Shown here one piece after another: positions 17,153 to 25,380 of a stretch of 64,000 bases of DNA (position 1 is the first letter of the stretch; each line of letters starts with the position of its first letter). Location of the stretch: the NCBI GenBank assembly GCA_033851265.1, contig JAWWOW010000007.1, positions 1 through 64,000 of the forward strand, written 5' to 3'. This DNA is from JAWWOW01 sp033851265. Its GTDB lineage: Bacteria > Actinomycetota > Actinomycetes > JAWWOW01. Both the position numbers and the translations under genes were made by a program. The notes beneath the pieces were generated by a model, which was not told where the DNA came from, ran no database searches, and saw nothing but the letters and a program-made list of their open reading frames with translations.

Positions 17153-19267
17153 GTGCCCCGGCCCGTCACTGACCTCGTTCGTCAGAACCACCCGATCCGC
17201 GTTGTCGCCGACTTCGCGCCGTCGGGTGACCAGCCTGCCGCGATTGACGAGCTCGAGCAGCGCTTCGGTGCGGGGGAGAAGGACATCGTTCTGCTCGGTG
17301 CCACCGGCACCGGCAAGACCGCCACGGTCGCGTGGCTGGCTGAGCGACTCCAGCGTCCAACACTCGTCATCGCGCCCAACAAGACGCTCGCGGCGCAGTT
17401 CGCCAACGAGCTGCGCGAGATGCTCCCCAACAACGCGGTGGAGTATTTCGTCTCCTACTACGACTATTACCAGCCCGAGGCCTACGTCCCACAGACAGAC
17501 ACATACATAGAGAAGGACTCCTCGGTCAACGACGAGGTCGAGCGGCTTCGGCACTCGGCGACGATGTCACTGCTGACCCGTCGCGACGTCGTCGTGGTCG
17601 CGTCCGTGTCGTGCATCTATGGGCTCGGTACTCCTCAGGAGTATGTCGACCGCATGGTGCGGCTCGAGATCGGGCAGGAGATCGAGCGCGATGACCTGCT
17701 GCGTCGACTGGTCCACATGCAGTACACCCGCAACGACCTGTCGTTCACGCGGGGCACTTTCCGGGTGCGCGGCGACACGATCGAGATCATCCCCGTCTAC
17801 CACGAGCTTGCCGTGCGCATCGAGATGTTCGGCGACACCATCGAGCGACTGTCCACGCTGCACCCACTCACCGGTGAGGTGCTCGAGGAGAGCGACCACG
17901 CGTTCGTCTTTCCGGCCTCGCACTACGTCGCCGGCCCGGACCGGATGGAACGCGCCATCGGTGGCATCGAGACCGAGCTCGAGGAGCGGCTTGCCGAGCT
18001 GGAGCAGCAGGGCAAGTTACTCGAGGCGCAACGCCTGCGGATGCGCACGACGTACGACATCGAGATGATGCGTCAGGTCGGCTTCTGCTCGGGGATCGAG
18101 AACTACTCGCGTCACATCGACGACCGCGGTCCCGGCACGCCGCCGCACACGTTGCTCGACTACTTCCCTGATGACTTCTTGCTCGTCATCGATGAGTCGC
18201 ACGTCACCGTGCCGCAGATCGGCGGCATGTACGAAGGCGACATGAGCCGCAAGCGCACGCTTGTCGACCATGGTTTCCGGTTGCCGAGCGCGATGGACAA
18301 CCGGCCGTTGCGCTTTGAGGAGTTTCTCGACCGCATCGGGCAGACCGTGTTCCTCTCAGCGACTCCTGGTCCCTACGAGCTCGGCCGGACCAAGGGCGAG
18401 TTCGTCGAGCAGGTCATCCGCCCGACCGGGCTCATCGACCCCCAGGTCATCGTCAAGCAGACCAAGGGTCAGATCGACGACCTCATTCACGAGATCCAGG
18501 TGCGTGCGGATCGCAACGAACGCGTGCTCGTCACAACCCTGACTAAAAAGATGTCAGAGGACCTGACCGACTACCTGCTCGATATGGGCATCCGGGTGCG
18601 CTACCTGCACTCCGAGGTCGACACGCTGCGTCGGGTGGAGCTGTTGCGAGAGCTCCGCAAGGGTGACTACGACGTGCTCGTCGGCATCAACCTGCTGCGC
18701 GAAGGGCTCGACCTGCCCGAGGTTTCGTTGGTGTCGATCCTGGACGCCGACAAGGAGGGCTTCCTCCGGTCCGAGACGTCACTGATCCAGACGATCGGCC
18801 GGGCCGCACGCAATGTCTCCGGCGAAGTGCACATGTACGCCGACCAGGTCACCCCCTCGATGAGTCGCGCGATCGACGAGACCAACCGGCGCCGCGAGAA
18901 GCAGGTCGCCTACAACACCGAGCACGGCCTCGACCCACAGCCGCTGCGCAAGAAGATCGCCGACATCCTCGACACGATCGCGCGCGAGGACGCCGACACC
19001 GGCACGCTCATCGGCGGTGGCGGTCGTCAGCAGAGCCGGGGAAAGACGCCTGTTCCCGGGTTGTCATCGAAGGGTCGCGAGGTCGGTCGCCACGCCCGCG
19101 ATCTGGCGAGCCTGCCGCGCGCCGAGCTGGCCGACTTGATCCAGCAGCTGACCGACCAGATGCATTCCGCGGCCGCTGGGTTGCAGTTCGAGCTGGCCGC
19201 CCGACTGCGTGACGAGATCCGCGAGCTGAAGAAAGAGCTGCGCGGCATGGAAGCCGCCGGCGTCTGA
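17153..19267 (+). CDS. uvrB: Excinuclease ABC subunit B
   Basis: Damage-verifying helicase-like subunit of nucleotide excision repair, 704 residues. Visible are Walker A LLGATGTGKTATVAWL (about residues 42-57), the beta-hairpin region YFVSYYDYYQPEAYVPQTD that clamps DNA, the helicase II motif LLVIDESHVTVPQIGGMY, motif V/VI NLLREGLDLPEVSLV and QTIGRAARN. The C-terminal UVR domain GLQFELAARLRDEIRELKKE (about 675-694) binds UvrC. GTG at 17153 has a weak leader. No LexA-type box was recognised upstream. UvrA and UvrC lie 20 kb downstream, on the far side of the hydrogenase locus. Confidence 0.97.
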   Translation: MPRPVTDLVRQNHPIRVVADFAPSGDQPAAIDELEQRFGAGEKDIVLLGATGTGKTATVAWLAERLQRPTLVIAPNKTLAAQFANELREMLPNNAVEYFVSYYDYYQPEAYVPQTDTYIEKDSSVNDEVERLRHSATMSLLTRRDVVVVASVSCIYGLGTPQEYVDRMVRLEIGQEIERDDLLRRLVHMQYTRNDLSFTRGTFRVRGDTIEIIPVYHELAVRIEMFGDTIERLSTLHPLTGEVLEESDHAFVFPASHYVAGPDRMERAIGGIETELEERLAELEQQGKLLEAQRLRMRTTYDIEMMRQVGFCSGIENYSRHIDDRGPGTPPHTLLDYFPDDFLLVIDESHVTVPQIGGMYEGDMSRKRTLVDHGFRLPSAMDNRPLRFEEFLDRIGQTVFLSATPGPYELGRTKGEFVEQVIRPTGLIDPQVIVKQTKGQIDDLIHEIQVRADRNERVLVTTLTKKMSEDLTDYLLDMGIRVRYLHSEVDTLRRVELLRELRKGDYDVLVGINLLREGLDLPEVSLVSILDADKEGFLRSETSLIQTIGRAARNVSGEVHMYADQVTPSMSRAIDETNRRREKQVAYNTEHGLDPQPLRKKIADILDTIAREDADTGTLIGGGGRQQSRGKTPVPGLSSKGREVGRHARDLASLPRAELADLIQQLTDQMHSAAAGLQFELAARLRDEIRELKKELRGMEAAGV

Positions 19268-19311
19268 GCTACGCGAAGCGCTCGCGCTCGGCAGGGTCTT
19301 GCGTTGATGGT

Positions 19312-19349
19312 TGTGAATCTGTGTACGTCAGGACCTACACAGATTCACA
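19312..19349. terminator. Perfect 14-bp inverted repeat after uvrB
   Basis: TGTGAATCTGTGTA (19312-19325) and its exact complement TACACAGATTCACA (19336-19349) flank a 10-nt loop, 44 nt after the uvrB stop and before the convergent TSUP gene. The stem is clearly AT-richer than its surroundings and has no U-tract. A bidirectional terminator is likely, while an operator-type dyad is the alternative. Confidence 0.5.
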
Positions 19350-19456
19350 TCCACGGCCCGGGTCGGGCTGTTCAGGCTGGCGGGGAGTGGCCGATCCCGG
19401 CGACCAGCGTTGGCGTGCCGGATGCCGGCATGGCCGCGACCGTAGTGCCATCGTGC

Positions 19457-20233
19457 TCAGCCCGTTGCGATGAGGATGCCTGCGACCGCCGTCCCGAAGA
19501 CGATGACTGCGATACGCAGCACCGTTTCGGAGAGCCGGCGGGCGATGCGGACACCCAGCGTTGCACCGGCGTACGCCGTGACCGCAAGGATCGCCGCGTC
19601 CACCCACGCGATGTGCCCGCTGAACAGGAAGATGACAACAGCAACTCCGTTGACGATGAGCGAAATCACGCCTTTCAGTGCGTTGAGTCGCTGCAACCCG
19701 TCATCGAGCAAAATGCCGAAGACCGCCAGCAGCACAACGCCGAGCGCTCCGCCGAAGTACGCGCCATACACCCCACCGAGCATCACCGCGATGAACGCAC
19801 CAATTGGGACATCGTCAACACCGACACGCCTCTCGCCCCGCCGCTTCGCAACCCACTGGGCAAGTCGCGGTTGCACAGCGACAAGCGCGCAGGCGAACAG
19901 GACCAGATAAGGAACGAGCGCACGAAATGCGTCGCTCGGCGTGTACACCAACAGCAGCGCGCCGCCGACGCCGCCGACGACTCCAGCGAGGCCGAGGCGT
20001 ACGACGCGGTGCCGCTGCCCCTGTAGCTCGGGGCGATACGCAACCGAGCCGCCGAGGTAGCCAGCCAACAGCCCGACGCTGTTCGTGATGTTCGCCGTCA
20101 GCGCCGAGTTGCCCACGGCAAGCAGCGCGGGGAACGACACCAACGTCCCTCCGCCGGCGATCGCATTGACCGCACCAGCGACGAAACCGGCTGCCCCTAC
20201 GAGCAGATCACCCGATAGCCCATCGACACTCAC
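19457..20233 (-). CDS. TSUP (TauE/SafE) family membrane transporter
   Basis: A 258-residue polytopic membrane protein of the sulfite exporter TauE/SafE family. The twin repeated motif is visible: GFVAGAVNAIAGGGTLVSFP at the N-terminus and GAYFGGALGVVLLAVFGIL in the second half, each opening a bundle of about four helices. ALTANITNSVGLLAGYLGGS is the conserved loop after helix 2. The family moves sulfur oxyanions or small organosulfonates, and the substrate here is unknown. The GTG start has AGGATGA upstream on its strand. It lies 35 nt downstream of the 40-residue membrane protein gene and probably shares its transcript. Confidence 0.85.
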   Translation of the reverse strand: MSVDGLSGDLLVGAAGFVAGAVNAIAGGGTLVSFPALLAVGNSALTANITNSVGLLAGYLGGSVAYRPELQGQRHRVVRLGLAGVVGGVGGALLLVYTPSDAFRALVPYLVLFACALVAVQPRLAQWVAKRRGERRVGVDDVPIGAFIAVMLGGVYGAYFGGALGVVLLAVFGILLDDGLQRLNALKGVISLIVNGVAVVIFLFSGHIAWVDAAILAVTAYAGATLGVRIARRLSETVLRIAVIVFGTAVAGILIATG

Positions 20234-20268
20234 CGGGTCATCCTGCCCGGTGCGGGTCAGGGCCAGCG

Positions 20269-20391
20269 CTACATCTTGCGGATGCGGCGGTACCGCGAGA
20301 GGTCAGGCAACGCCTGTACGGCGATGATGAGCATGAGAAGCACGAACAGGCCCAGTATCCCAGCGAGCACATACCCTGCTACGTCCCACAT
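20269..20391 (-). CDS. 40-residue single-pass membrane protein, DUF6893-like
   Basis: A short gene with an excellent Shine-Dalgarno (AGGAG, 8 nt before the ATG at 20391). The product starts MWDVAGYVLAG, has a hydrophobic helix (about residues 6-27) and ends in the charged motif PDLSRYRRIRKM. This matches the layout of the small actinobacterial DUF6893 proteins: one N-terminal membrane helix and a basic C-terminus ending DLxRYxxIxxM. A second, sequence-related copy is nested in the hydrogenase protease gene at 27897-28001. Function is unknown. It precedes the TSUP gene by 35 nt on the same strand. Confidence 0.7.
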   Translation of the reverse strand: MWDVAGYVLAGILGLFVLLMLIIAVQALPDLSRYRRIRKM

Positions 20392-20542
20392 GGCGTCATC
20401 TCCTGCTAGGGCGACGTGTCGTGTCGGGCTACGTCGCTTACATCACCGATCATCCACACGTGTCAAGTGGTGTCCGGTCCGCCACGCCGTTGCACATGGC
20501 GCATACGGTCTGTCCTTGCGATCTGATCCACTGCCGGAAACC

Positions 20543-21112
20543 ATGCAGCTCGTGACCGTGACGAGTGGCAATTACCGGTTTGGGTCCGACACCGGCACGC
20601 TCCACGTGCGCACGGGTCGTGAAGGATTCGCGGCATCAGCAGGTCACGACCTGCTGATCGAGGTCACCCGCTGGAGCGGTACTGCTCACGTCGACAGGGA
20701 CGCACCCGAGCGCTCATCGGTGCTGGCGAGCCTCGATGTGGGCAGTTTCGAGGTTCGCGCGGGCACCGGCGGGGTCAAGCCACTCACCGACGACGACCGC
20801 GCAGAGATCAAGGCGACTCTCGAGCGCAAGGTGCTCGACCGCGCCCGCCACCCCGCCATCACATTCGTCACTCGGGCGGTTACGACGAGTAGCGACACAC
20901 TGCGCCTCGACGGCGGCTTGACAATTCGCGGGGTGCTGCGACCGATCATCGTCGACGTCCACTTGGTCGACGTCGCCATGCTGCACTTCACGGGAACAGC
21001 CTCCGTCATCCAGACCCGATGGAACATCATCCCGTACAAACGCTTGTTTGGTGGGTTGAAGGTCGCCGATGCGGTGACCGTGCACCTCGATCTGACGCTG
21101 TTGCCTGCCTAA
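20543..21112 (+). CDS. YceI family protein
   Basis: A 189-residue single-domain beta-barrel (lipocalin-like) protein of the YceI family, which binds isoprenoid-type amphiphiles in known structures. Family features: the opening GNYRFGSDTGTLHVRTGREG, the central LDVGSFEVRAGTGGVKPLTDDDRAEI (Asp/Val/Ser patch), HPAITFVTRAV, LTIRGVLRPIIVDVHL and the ending WNIIPYKRLFGGLKVADAVT. No signal peptide is seen from the ATG at 20543, so it appears cytoplasmic. The reading frame extends upstream to 20276, but that part overlaps the small minus-strand gene and lacks family pattern. It lies just upstream of the hydrogenase operon; a link is not shown. Confidence 0.8.
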   Translation: MQLVTVTSGNYRFGSDTGTLHVRTGREGFAASAGHDLLIEVTRWSGTAHVDRDAPERSSVLASLDVGSFEVRAGTGGVKPLTDDDRAEIKATLERKVLDRARHPAITFVTRAVTTSSDTLRLDGGLTIRGVLRPIIVDVHLVDVAMLHFTGTASVIQTRWNIIPYKRLFGGLKVADAVTVHLDLTLLPA

Positions 21113-21126
21113 ACGCGGGGTGTTTC

Positions 21127-21142
21127 TGTCCCGCTAGGGACA
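21127..21142. promoter_or_regulatory. Dyad TGTCCC-N4-GGGACA upstream of the hydrogenase operon
   Basis: TGTCCC (21127-21132) and GGGACA (21137-21142) are separated by GCTA, about 100 bp before the small-subunit ATG and 15 bp after the YceI stop. It can fold as a 6-bp, tetraloop hairpin ending the YceI transcript, or serve as an operator. A TTGCAC (21145-21150) follows directly and could be a -35 box, but no convincing -10 box was found. Confidence 0.35.
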
Positions 21143-21240
21143 CCTTGCACCTATCTGATCCTCGTTCTTACGCGTGGCGCGACCGGCAGGTTAGGTCAAG
21201 GCTTCCGGCTGCACCTGGTCCGCGCGGAGGTGGGTCAACG

Positions 21241-22305
21241 ATGACGATAACGACGGCAGAACGTCAGGCGGCCGAGGACACCACCGTCCACATCTTGTGG
21301 ATTAACTGCGGGCTTTCCTGTGATGGCGACTCAGTTGCGCTGACGGCAGCAACTCAACCGAGCATCGAGGAGATCGCTCTCGGCGCTTTGCCGGGCCTGC
21401 CGAAGATCGCCGTGCACTGGCCGCTGATCGATTTCGAATGCGGGCCGGACAAGGGCGCCGACACGTTCATCGAGTGGTTCTTCAAGGGCGAACGTGGGGA
21501 GATCGACCCCTTCGTTCTCGTCATCGAAGGATCGATCCCGAACGAGGAGATCAACGGAGAGGGCTACTTCACGGGCTTCGGCTACAACCCCGACACCGGA
21601 CAACCGATCACCGTCAACGAGTGGCTCGACCGGCTCGCTCCCAAGGCACTAGCCGTGCTGGCTGTCGGCACGTGTGCGGCGTACGGCGGCATCCACGCGA
21701 TGCAGGGCAATCCGACCGGCGCAATGGGTGTGCCCGACTACCTCGGCTGGGACTGGAAGTCGAAGGCCGGCCTGCCAATCGTGTGCGTACCTGGTTGCCC
21801 CATCCACCCGGACAATCTCTCCGAGACCATCACCTACCTGCTGTACCAGGCGACCGGACAGGCGCCGATGATCCCGCTCGACGACGAATTGCGGCCGCTG
21901 TGGCTCTTCGGCCAGACCGTGCACGACGGGTGCGACCGCGCCGGCTACTACGAGCAGGGCGACTTCGCGCTGGAGTACGGCTCGCCGAAGTGCATCGTCA
22001 AGCTCGGCTGCTGGGGACCAGTAGTGAACTGCAACGTCCCGAAGCGCGGCTGGATCAACGGAGTCGGCGGCTGCCCGAACGTCGGCGGCATCTGCATCGG
22101 GTGCACGATGCCAGGCTTCCCCGACAAGTTCATGCCGTTCATGGACGAACCTCCCGGTGCCAAGGTCTCGTCGAACGTGATCGGCAAGGGCTACGGGCCA
22201 TTGATTCGAAAGTTGCGCGGCATCACTAACACGACGGTGAACAAGGAACCGAAGTGGCGCACGAAGGGTCGCGAACTCAAGACCGGATACCGGCCACCGT
22301 GGTGA
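21241..22305 (+). CDS. hhyS: Group 1h [NiFe]-hydrogenase small subunit
   Basis: Electron-transferring subunit with the Fe-S relay of a high-affinity uptake hydrogenase, 354 residues. ATG at 21241 follows GGAGGTGGG at ideal spacing, so the longer frame back to 21019 is rejected. The N-terminus reads HILWINCGLSCDGDSVALT. Where most small subunits have CxxC for the proximal cluster, this has C27-x-x-D30, the 3Cys/1Asp arrangement known from actinobacterial-type hydrogenase. Further cluster cysteines are in VGTCAAYGG, VCVPGCPIHPDN, GQTVHDGCDRAGYY, IVKLGCWGPVVNC and VGGICIGCTMPGFPDKF. No Tat signal precedes the catalytic domain, as in this group. It is first in the operon and lies 67 nt before the large subunit. 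Confidence 0.93.
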   Translation: MTITTAERQAAEDTTVHILWINCGLSCDGDSVALTAATQPSIEEIALGALPGLPKIAVHWPLIDFECGPDKGADTFIEWFFKGERGEIDPFVLVIEGSIPNEEINGEGYFTGFGYNPDTGQPITVNEWLDRLAPKALAVLAVGTCAAYGGIHAMQGNPTGAMGVPDYLGWDWKSKAGLPIVCVPGCPIHPDNLSETITYLLYQATGQAPMIPLDDELRPLWLFGQTVHDGCDRAGYYEQGDFALEYGSPKCIVKLGCWGPVVNCNVPKRGWINGVGGCPNVGGICIGCTMPGFPDKFMPFMDEPPGAKVSSNVIGKGYGPLIRKLRGITNTTVNKEPKWRTKGRELKTGYRPPW

Positions 22306-22372
22306 CAGCCCTGAGTCGTCCCGGCTCACACCCATCCACTACTCGAACGGCCCGACAGAGGGACGGTCAGCG

Positions 22373-24157
22373 ATGACAGCGACAGCGGAGCGGCCAGTAG
22401 CCCCGAAGACCGGCAACATCGTCGAGATGGCGTGGGACCCGGTCACACGCATCGTCGGCAGCCTGGGCATCTACACGAAGATCGACTTCACGCAGAAGAA
22501 GGTCGTCGAGTGTTACAGCACCTCGTCGGTCTTCCGCGGCTACTCGATCTTCATGAAGGGCAAGGACCCGCGCGACGCGCACTTCATCACGAGCCGCATC
22601 TGCGGTATCTGCGGTGACAACCACGCGACCTGCTCGGTCTACAACCAGAACATGGCGTACGGCGTACGGCCGCCGCACCTCGGTGAGTGGATCATCAATC
22701 TGGGCGAGGCCGCCGAGTACATGTTCGACCACAACATCTTCCAGGAGAACCTGGTCGGCGTTGACTACTGCGAACGCATGGTCAAGGAGACGAACCCGGG
22801 CGTCCTCGACAAAGCAAACCGCACGGAGTGCCCGCATGCGGAGGACCACGGATACAAGACGATCGGCGACATCATGCGGGCGCTCAACCCGATCGAGGGT
22901 GAGTTCTACCGCGAGGCGCTCCAGGTCAGTCGCTATACGCGCGAGATGTTCTGCCTGATGGAGGGGCGGCACGTCCACCCGTCGACGCTGTACCCGGGTG
23001 GCGTCGGAACGACGCCGACGATCCAGCTCATGACCGACTACTACAGCCGGCTCATGCGATACGTCGAGTTCTGCAAGCGCATCGTGCCGATGCACGATGA
23101 CCTGTTCGACTTCTTCTACGAGGCAATGCCGGGCTACGAGCAAGTCGGCCAGCGCCGCGTGCTCCTCGGCTGTTGGGGCGCGCTGAACAACCCGGACGTG
23201 TGCAACTTCAAGTACAAGGACATGACCGACTGGGGCCGGGCAATGTACGTCTCGCCGGGCGTGATCGTCGATGGCAAGCTCGTGACCAACGACCTGGTCG
23301 ACATCAACCTCGGTATTCGGATTCTTCTCGGGTCGTCCTATTACCGCGACTGGGAAGACCAGGAAATGTTCGTGACCAACGACCCGTTAGGAAACCCGGT
23401 CGACCGTCGGCACCCGTGGAACCAGCACACCATCCCCGCCCCGCAGAAGCGTGACTTCGACGACAAGTACAGCTGGACGATGTCGCCGCGCTGGTACGAC
23501 GGCAAGGACTACCTGGCGCTCGATACGGGCGGCGGACCGATCGCGCGCCTCTGGGCGACGGCACTGGGCGGCCTCGTCGACATCGGCTACGTCAAGTCGA
23601 CGGGCACTAGCGTGCAGATCAACCTGCCTCGTACGGCGCTCAAGCCTGAGGCCAGCTTCGAGTGGAAGATCCCGAAGTGGAGCAACGCGATCGAGCGTAA
23701 CCGCGCGCGCACTTACTTCCAGGCGTACTCCGCCGCGTGTGCACTGCACTTCATGGACAAGGCGCTCGCCGAGGTCCGGGCCGGCAACACCAAAGTGTGG
23801 GAGCCGTTCAAGGTCCCGAACGACGCCATCAGTGTTGGTTTCACCGAGGCCGTTCGGGGCGTCCTGTCGCACCACATGGTCATCCGCGGCGGGAAGATCG
23901 CGAATTACCACCCATACCCACCGACGCCATGGAACGGCAGTGTGCGTGATGTCTACGGGACACCCGGTCCGTACGAGGACGCGGTCCAGAACACCCCGAT
24001 CTTCGAGGAGAACACTCCGGACAACTTCAAAGGCATCGACATCATGCGCGCGGTGCGCAGCTTCGACCCATGCCTCCCCTGCGGGGTGCACATGTACCTC
24101 GGTAACGGCAAGGTCGTGAAGAAGCTGCACACGCCAACCGGGACGCCTGAGTTCTGA
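22373..24157 (+). CDS. hhyL: Group 1h [NiFe]-hydrogenase large subunit
   Basis: Catalytic subunit binding the NiFe(CN)2CO centre, 594 residues. The L1 motif SRICGICGDNHATC gives nickel ligands C77 and C80. The L2 motif DPCLPCGVHMY gives C567 and C570. The Asn-His-Ala-Thr form of L1 and Leu-Pro in L2 are typical of group 1h (formerly group 5) enzymes that oxidise atmospheric hydrogen. Maturation should cut after H573, removing a 21-residue C-terminal peptide. FITSRICG, ALNPIEGEFYREAL and HPSTLYPGGVG are further large-subunit landmarks. ATG at 22373 has GAGGGA upstream. The stop shares one base with the next ATG (TGATG). Confidence 0.95.
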   Translation: MTATAERPVAPKTGNIVEMAWDPVTRIVGSLGIYTKIDFTQKKVVECYSTSSVFRGYSIFMKGKDPRDAHFITSRICGICGDNHATCSVYNQNMAYGVRPPHLGEWIINLGEAAEYMFDHNIFQENLVGVDYCERMVKETNPGVLDKANRTECPHAEDHGYKTIGDIMRALNPIEGEFYREALQVSRYTREMFCLMEGRHVHPSTLYPGGVGTTPTIQLMTDYYSRLMRYVEFCKRIVPMHDDLFDFFYEAMPGYEQVGQRRVLLGCWGALNNPDVCNFKYKDMTDWGRAMYVSPGVIVDGKLVTNDLVDINLGIRILLGSSYYRDWEDQEMFVTNDPLGNPVDRRHPWNQHTIPAPQKRDFDDKYSWTMSPRWYDGKDYLALDTGGGPIARLWATALGGLVDIGYVKSTGTSVQINLPRTALKPEASFEWKIPKWSNAIERNRARTYFQAYSAACALHFMDKALAEVRAGNTKVWEPFKVPNDAISVGFTEAVRGVLSHHMVIRGGKIANYHPYPPTPWNGSVRDVYGTPGPYEDAVQNTPIFEENTPDNFKGIDIMRAVRSFDPCLPCGVHMYLGNGKVVKKLHTPTGTPEF

Positions 24158-24729
24158 TGCCGTCGGACCGCGACCCCGGGACCATCGGCGCCCGGATAGA
24201 GGCGCTGCTCGAGGGGTTCACGGATCCGGAGGCCCAGCAACGGGCCGAGCAGCTGGCTGGCGTTCTCGTCGACTTCTACGGCGAGGCGCTCGCCCGGATG
24301 GTGGCCGGTGTCGAGGAAGCCGACGTCACCGGCAACGAACTGCTCGCCCAGCTGTCGAAGGATGACTTCCTCAGTTCGCTGTTCGTCCTGCACGATCTCC
24401 ATCCGGAGACCGTCGAGGTGCGCGTCGTACGTGCCCTCGACGGCGTGCGTCCCTATCTCGGGTCGCACGCCGGCGGGGTCGAGATCGTCGGGTACGAGCC
24501 GGACGACCAGGAAGCGGGCGTCGTCGTCACGTTGCATCTGTCCGGCAGTTGCGACGGTTGTCCCTCGTCACTGATCACGGTGAAGACCGCGATCGAGAAG
24601 GCGATATTCGACGCGGCGCCCGAGGTGAGTCGAGTGGAGGTCGAGAACCTGCATCAAGACCCCGAGCCGACCCTTCTGCAGATCCAGCCCTGTCCGACGC
24701 AAGAGCTCGCGGTCGGCGCCGCACGGTGA
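24157..24729 (+). CDS. NifU C-terminal domain protein of the hydrogenase operon
   Basis: A 190-residue cytoplasmic protein. Residues ~1-85 are helical with no named domain (LAGVLVDFYGEALARMVAGV, KDDFLSSLFVLHDLHP). Residues ~95-170 are a NifU-like domain with VRPYLGSHAGGVEIVGYE and the cluster-binding HLSGSCDGCPSSLITVKTAI (CxxC at about 130-133). A lone Cys sits in the tail (QPCPTQE). NifU domains carry a transient [4Fe-4S] cluster, so roles in cluster delivery to the small subunit or in electron relay are both possible. The equivalent position in other actinobacterial group 1h operons is, as I recall, also taken by a predicted Fe-S protein. GTGA couples it to the next gene. Confidence 0.8.
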   Translation: MPSDRDPGTIGARIEALLEGFTDPEAQQRAEQLAGVLVDFYGEALARMVAGVEEADVTGNELLAQLSKDDFLSSLFVLHDLHPETVEVRVVRALDGVRPYLGSHAGGVEIVGYEPDDQEAGVVVTLHLSGSCDGCPSSLITVKTAIEKAIFDAAPEVSRVEVENLHQDPEPTLLQIQPCPTQELAVGAAR

Positions 24730-25379
24730 CGTCCACTCCGCCGACCTTGCGTCGCTTCCTCGAACGGCCACCGCCGCCCCGCGCGGGCGAGCGGTGTGAG
24801 ATTTGCGGCGAGCTCATCGCGGACGTACACGGTCACGTTGTCGAGGTCGACAAGCGCCGCCTCATGTGCACGTGCCGCCCCTGCGCGTTGCTGTTCAGCA
24901 ATCCGGGAGCTGGCCGGGGGCGGTTCCGGCTTGTGCCCGAGCGGTTTTTGTCGGCGCCAGAGTTCCGCCTGAGCCATTCGGTGTGGGAGCAGCTCGCAAT
25001 CCCCGTCAGCCTGGCGTTCTTCTTCCGCAACTCGACGATCGATCGCGTCGTCTGCTTCTACCCGAGTCCGGCCGGCGCCACCGAAAGCCTGCTCGCGATG
25101 GACCACTGGCAAGAGGTCATGGCCGACAACCCGCTGGTCGGCCTACTCGAAGACGACGTCGAGGGATTGATAGTCCGCCGCATCGATGACGGTTGCATCA
25201 CCTACCTGGCACCGATCGACTCGTGCTACGAGCTCGTCGGCCATGTGCGCATGAACTGGCGTGGTTTCGACGGTGGCACGGAGGCATGGGAACGCATCGA
25301 CGCGTTCTTCAACGAGCTTGCCGAACGCTCGACGCCAGTAGAGGCGGCCGAGCAGGGGTCCACACCGGTGGACGCGTGA
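24726..25379 (+). CDS. DUF5947 family protein, hydrogenase-associated
   Basis: A 217-residue protein of unknown function. GTG at 24726 overlaps the NifU-type gene stop (GTGA); the frame extends upstream but is then out of operon register. The N-terminal third has a clear metal-binding pattern: C24-x-x-C27, H35-x-H37, then C48-x-C50-x-x-C53 (RCEICGELIADVHGHV, LMCTCRPCALLF). The rest is a compact alpha/beta domain (VSLAFFFRNSTIDRVVCFYP, ESLLAMDHWQEVMADNPLVG, CYELVGHVRMNWRGFDGG). The Cys/His set suits a zinc or Fe-S centre. I recognise it as a DUF5947 member from its operon place and sequence. A role in assembly or electron transfer is inferred. Confidence 0.75.
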   Translation: MTSTPPTLRRFLERPPPPRAGERCEICGELIADVHGHVVEVDKRRLMCTCRPCALLFSNPGAGRGRFRLVPERFLSAPEFRLSHSVWEQLAIPVSLAFFFRNSTIDRVVCFYPSPAGATESLLAMDHWQEVMADNPLVGLLEDDVEGLIVRRIDDGCITYLAPIDSCYELVGHVRMNWRGFDGGTEAWERIDAFFNELAERSTPVEAAEQGSTPVDA

Positions 25380-25380
25380 G

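Noticed and set aside
19304..20026. 240-codon plus-strand frame over the TSUP gene
   Set aside because: The minus-strand product has clear repeated TSUP helices, while the plus-strand product is a charged shadow.
21127..21142. Canonical DosR box upstream of the hydrogenase
   Set aside because: The half-sites are in everted order (GTCCC-N4-GGGAC), so it does not match the DosR consensus; kept only as an unassigned dyad.
21019..21240. Longer N-terminus, possibly a signal peptide, for the hydrogenase small subunit
   Set aside because: The extra residues overlap the YceI gene end and have no Tat motif. GGAGGTGGG points to the ATG at 21241.
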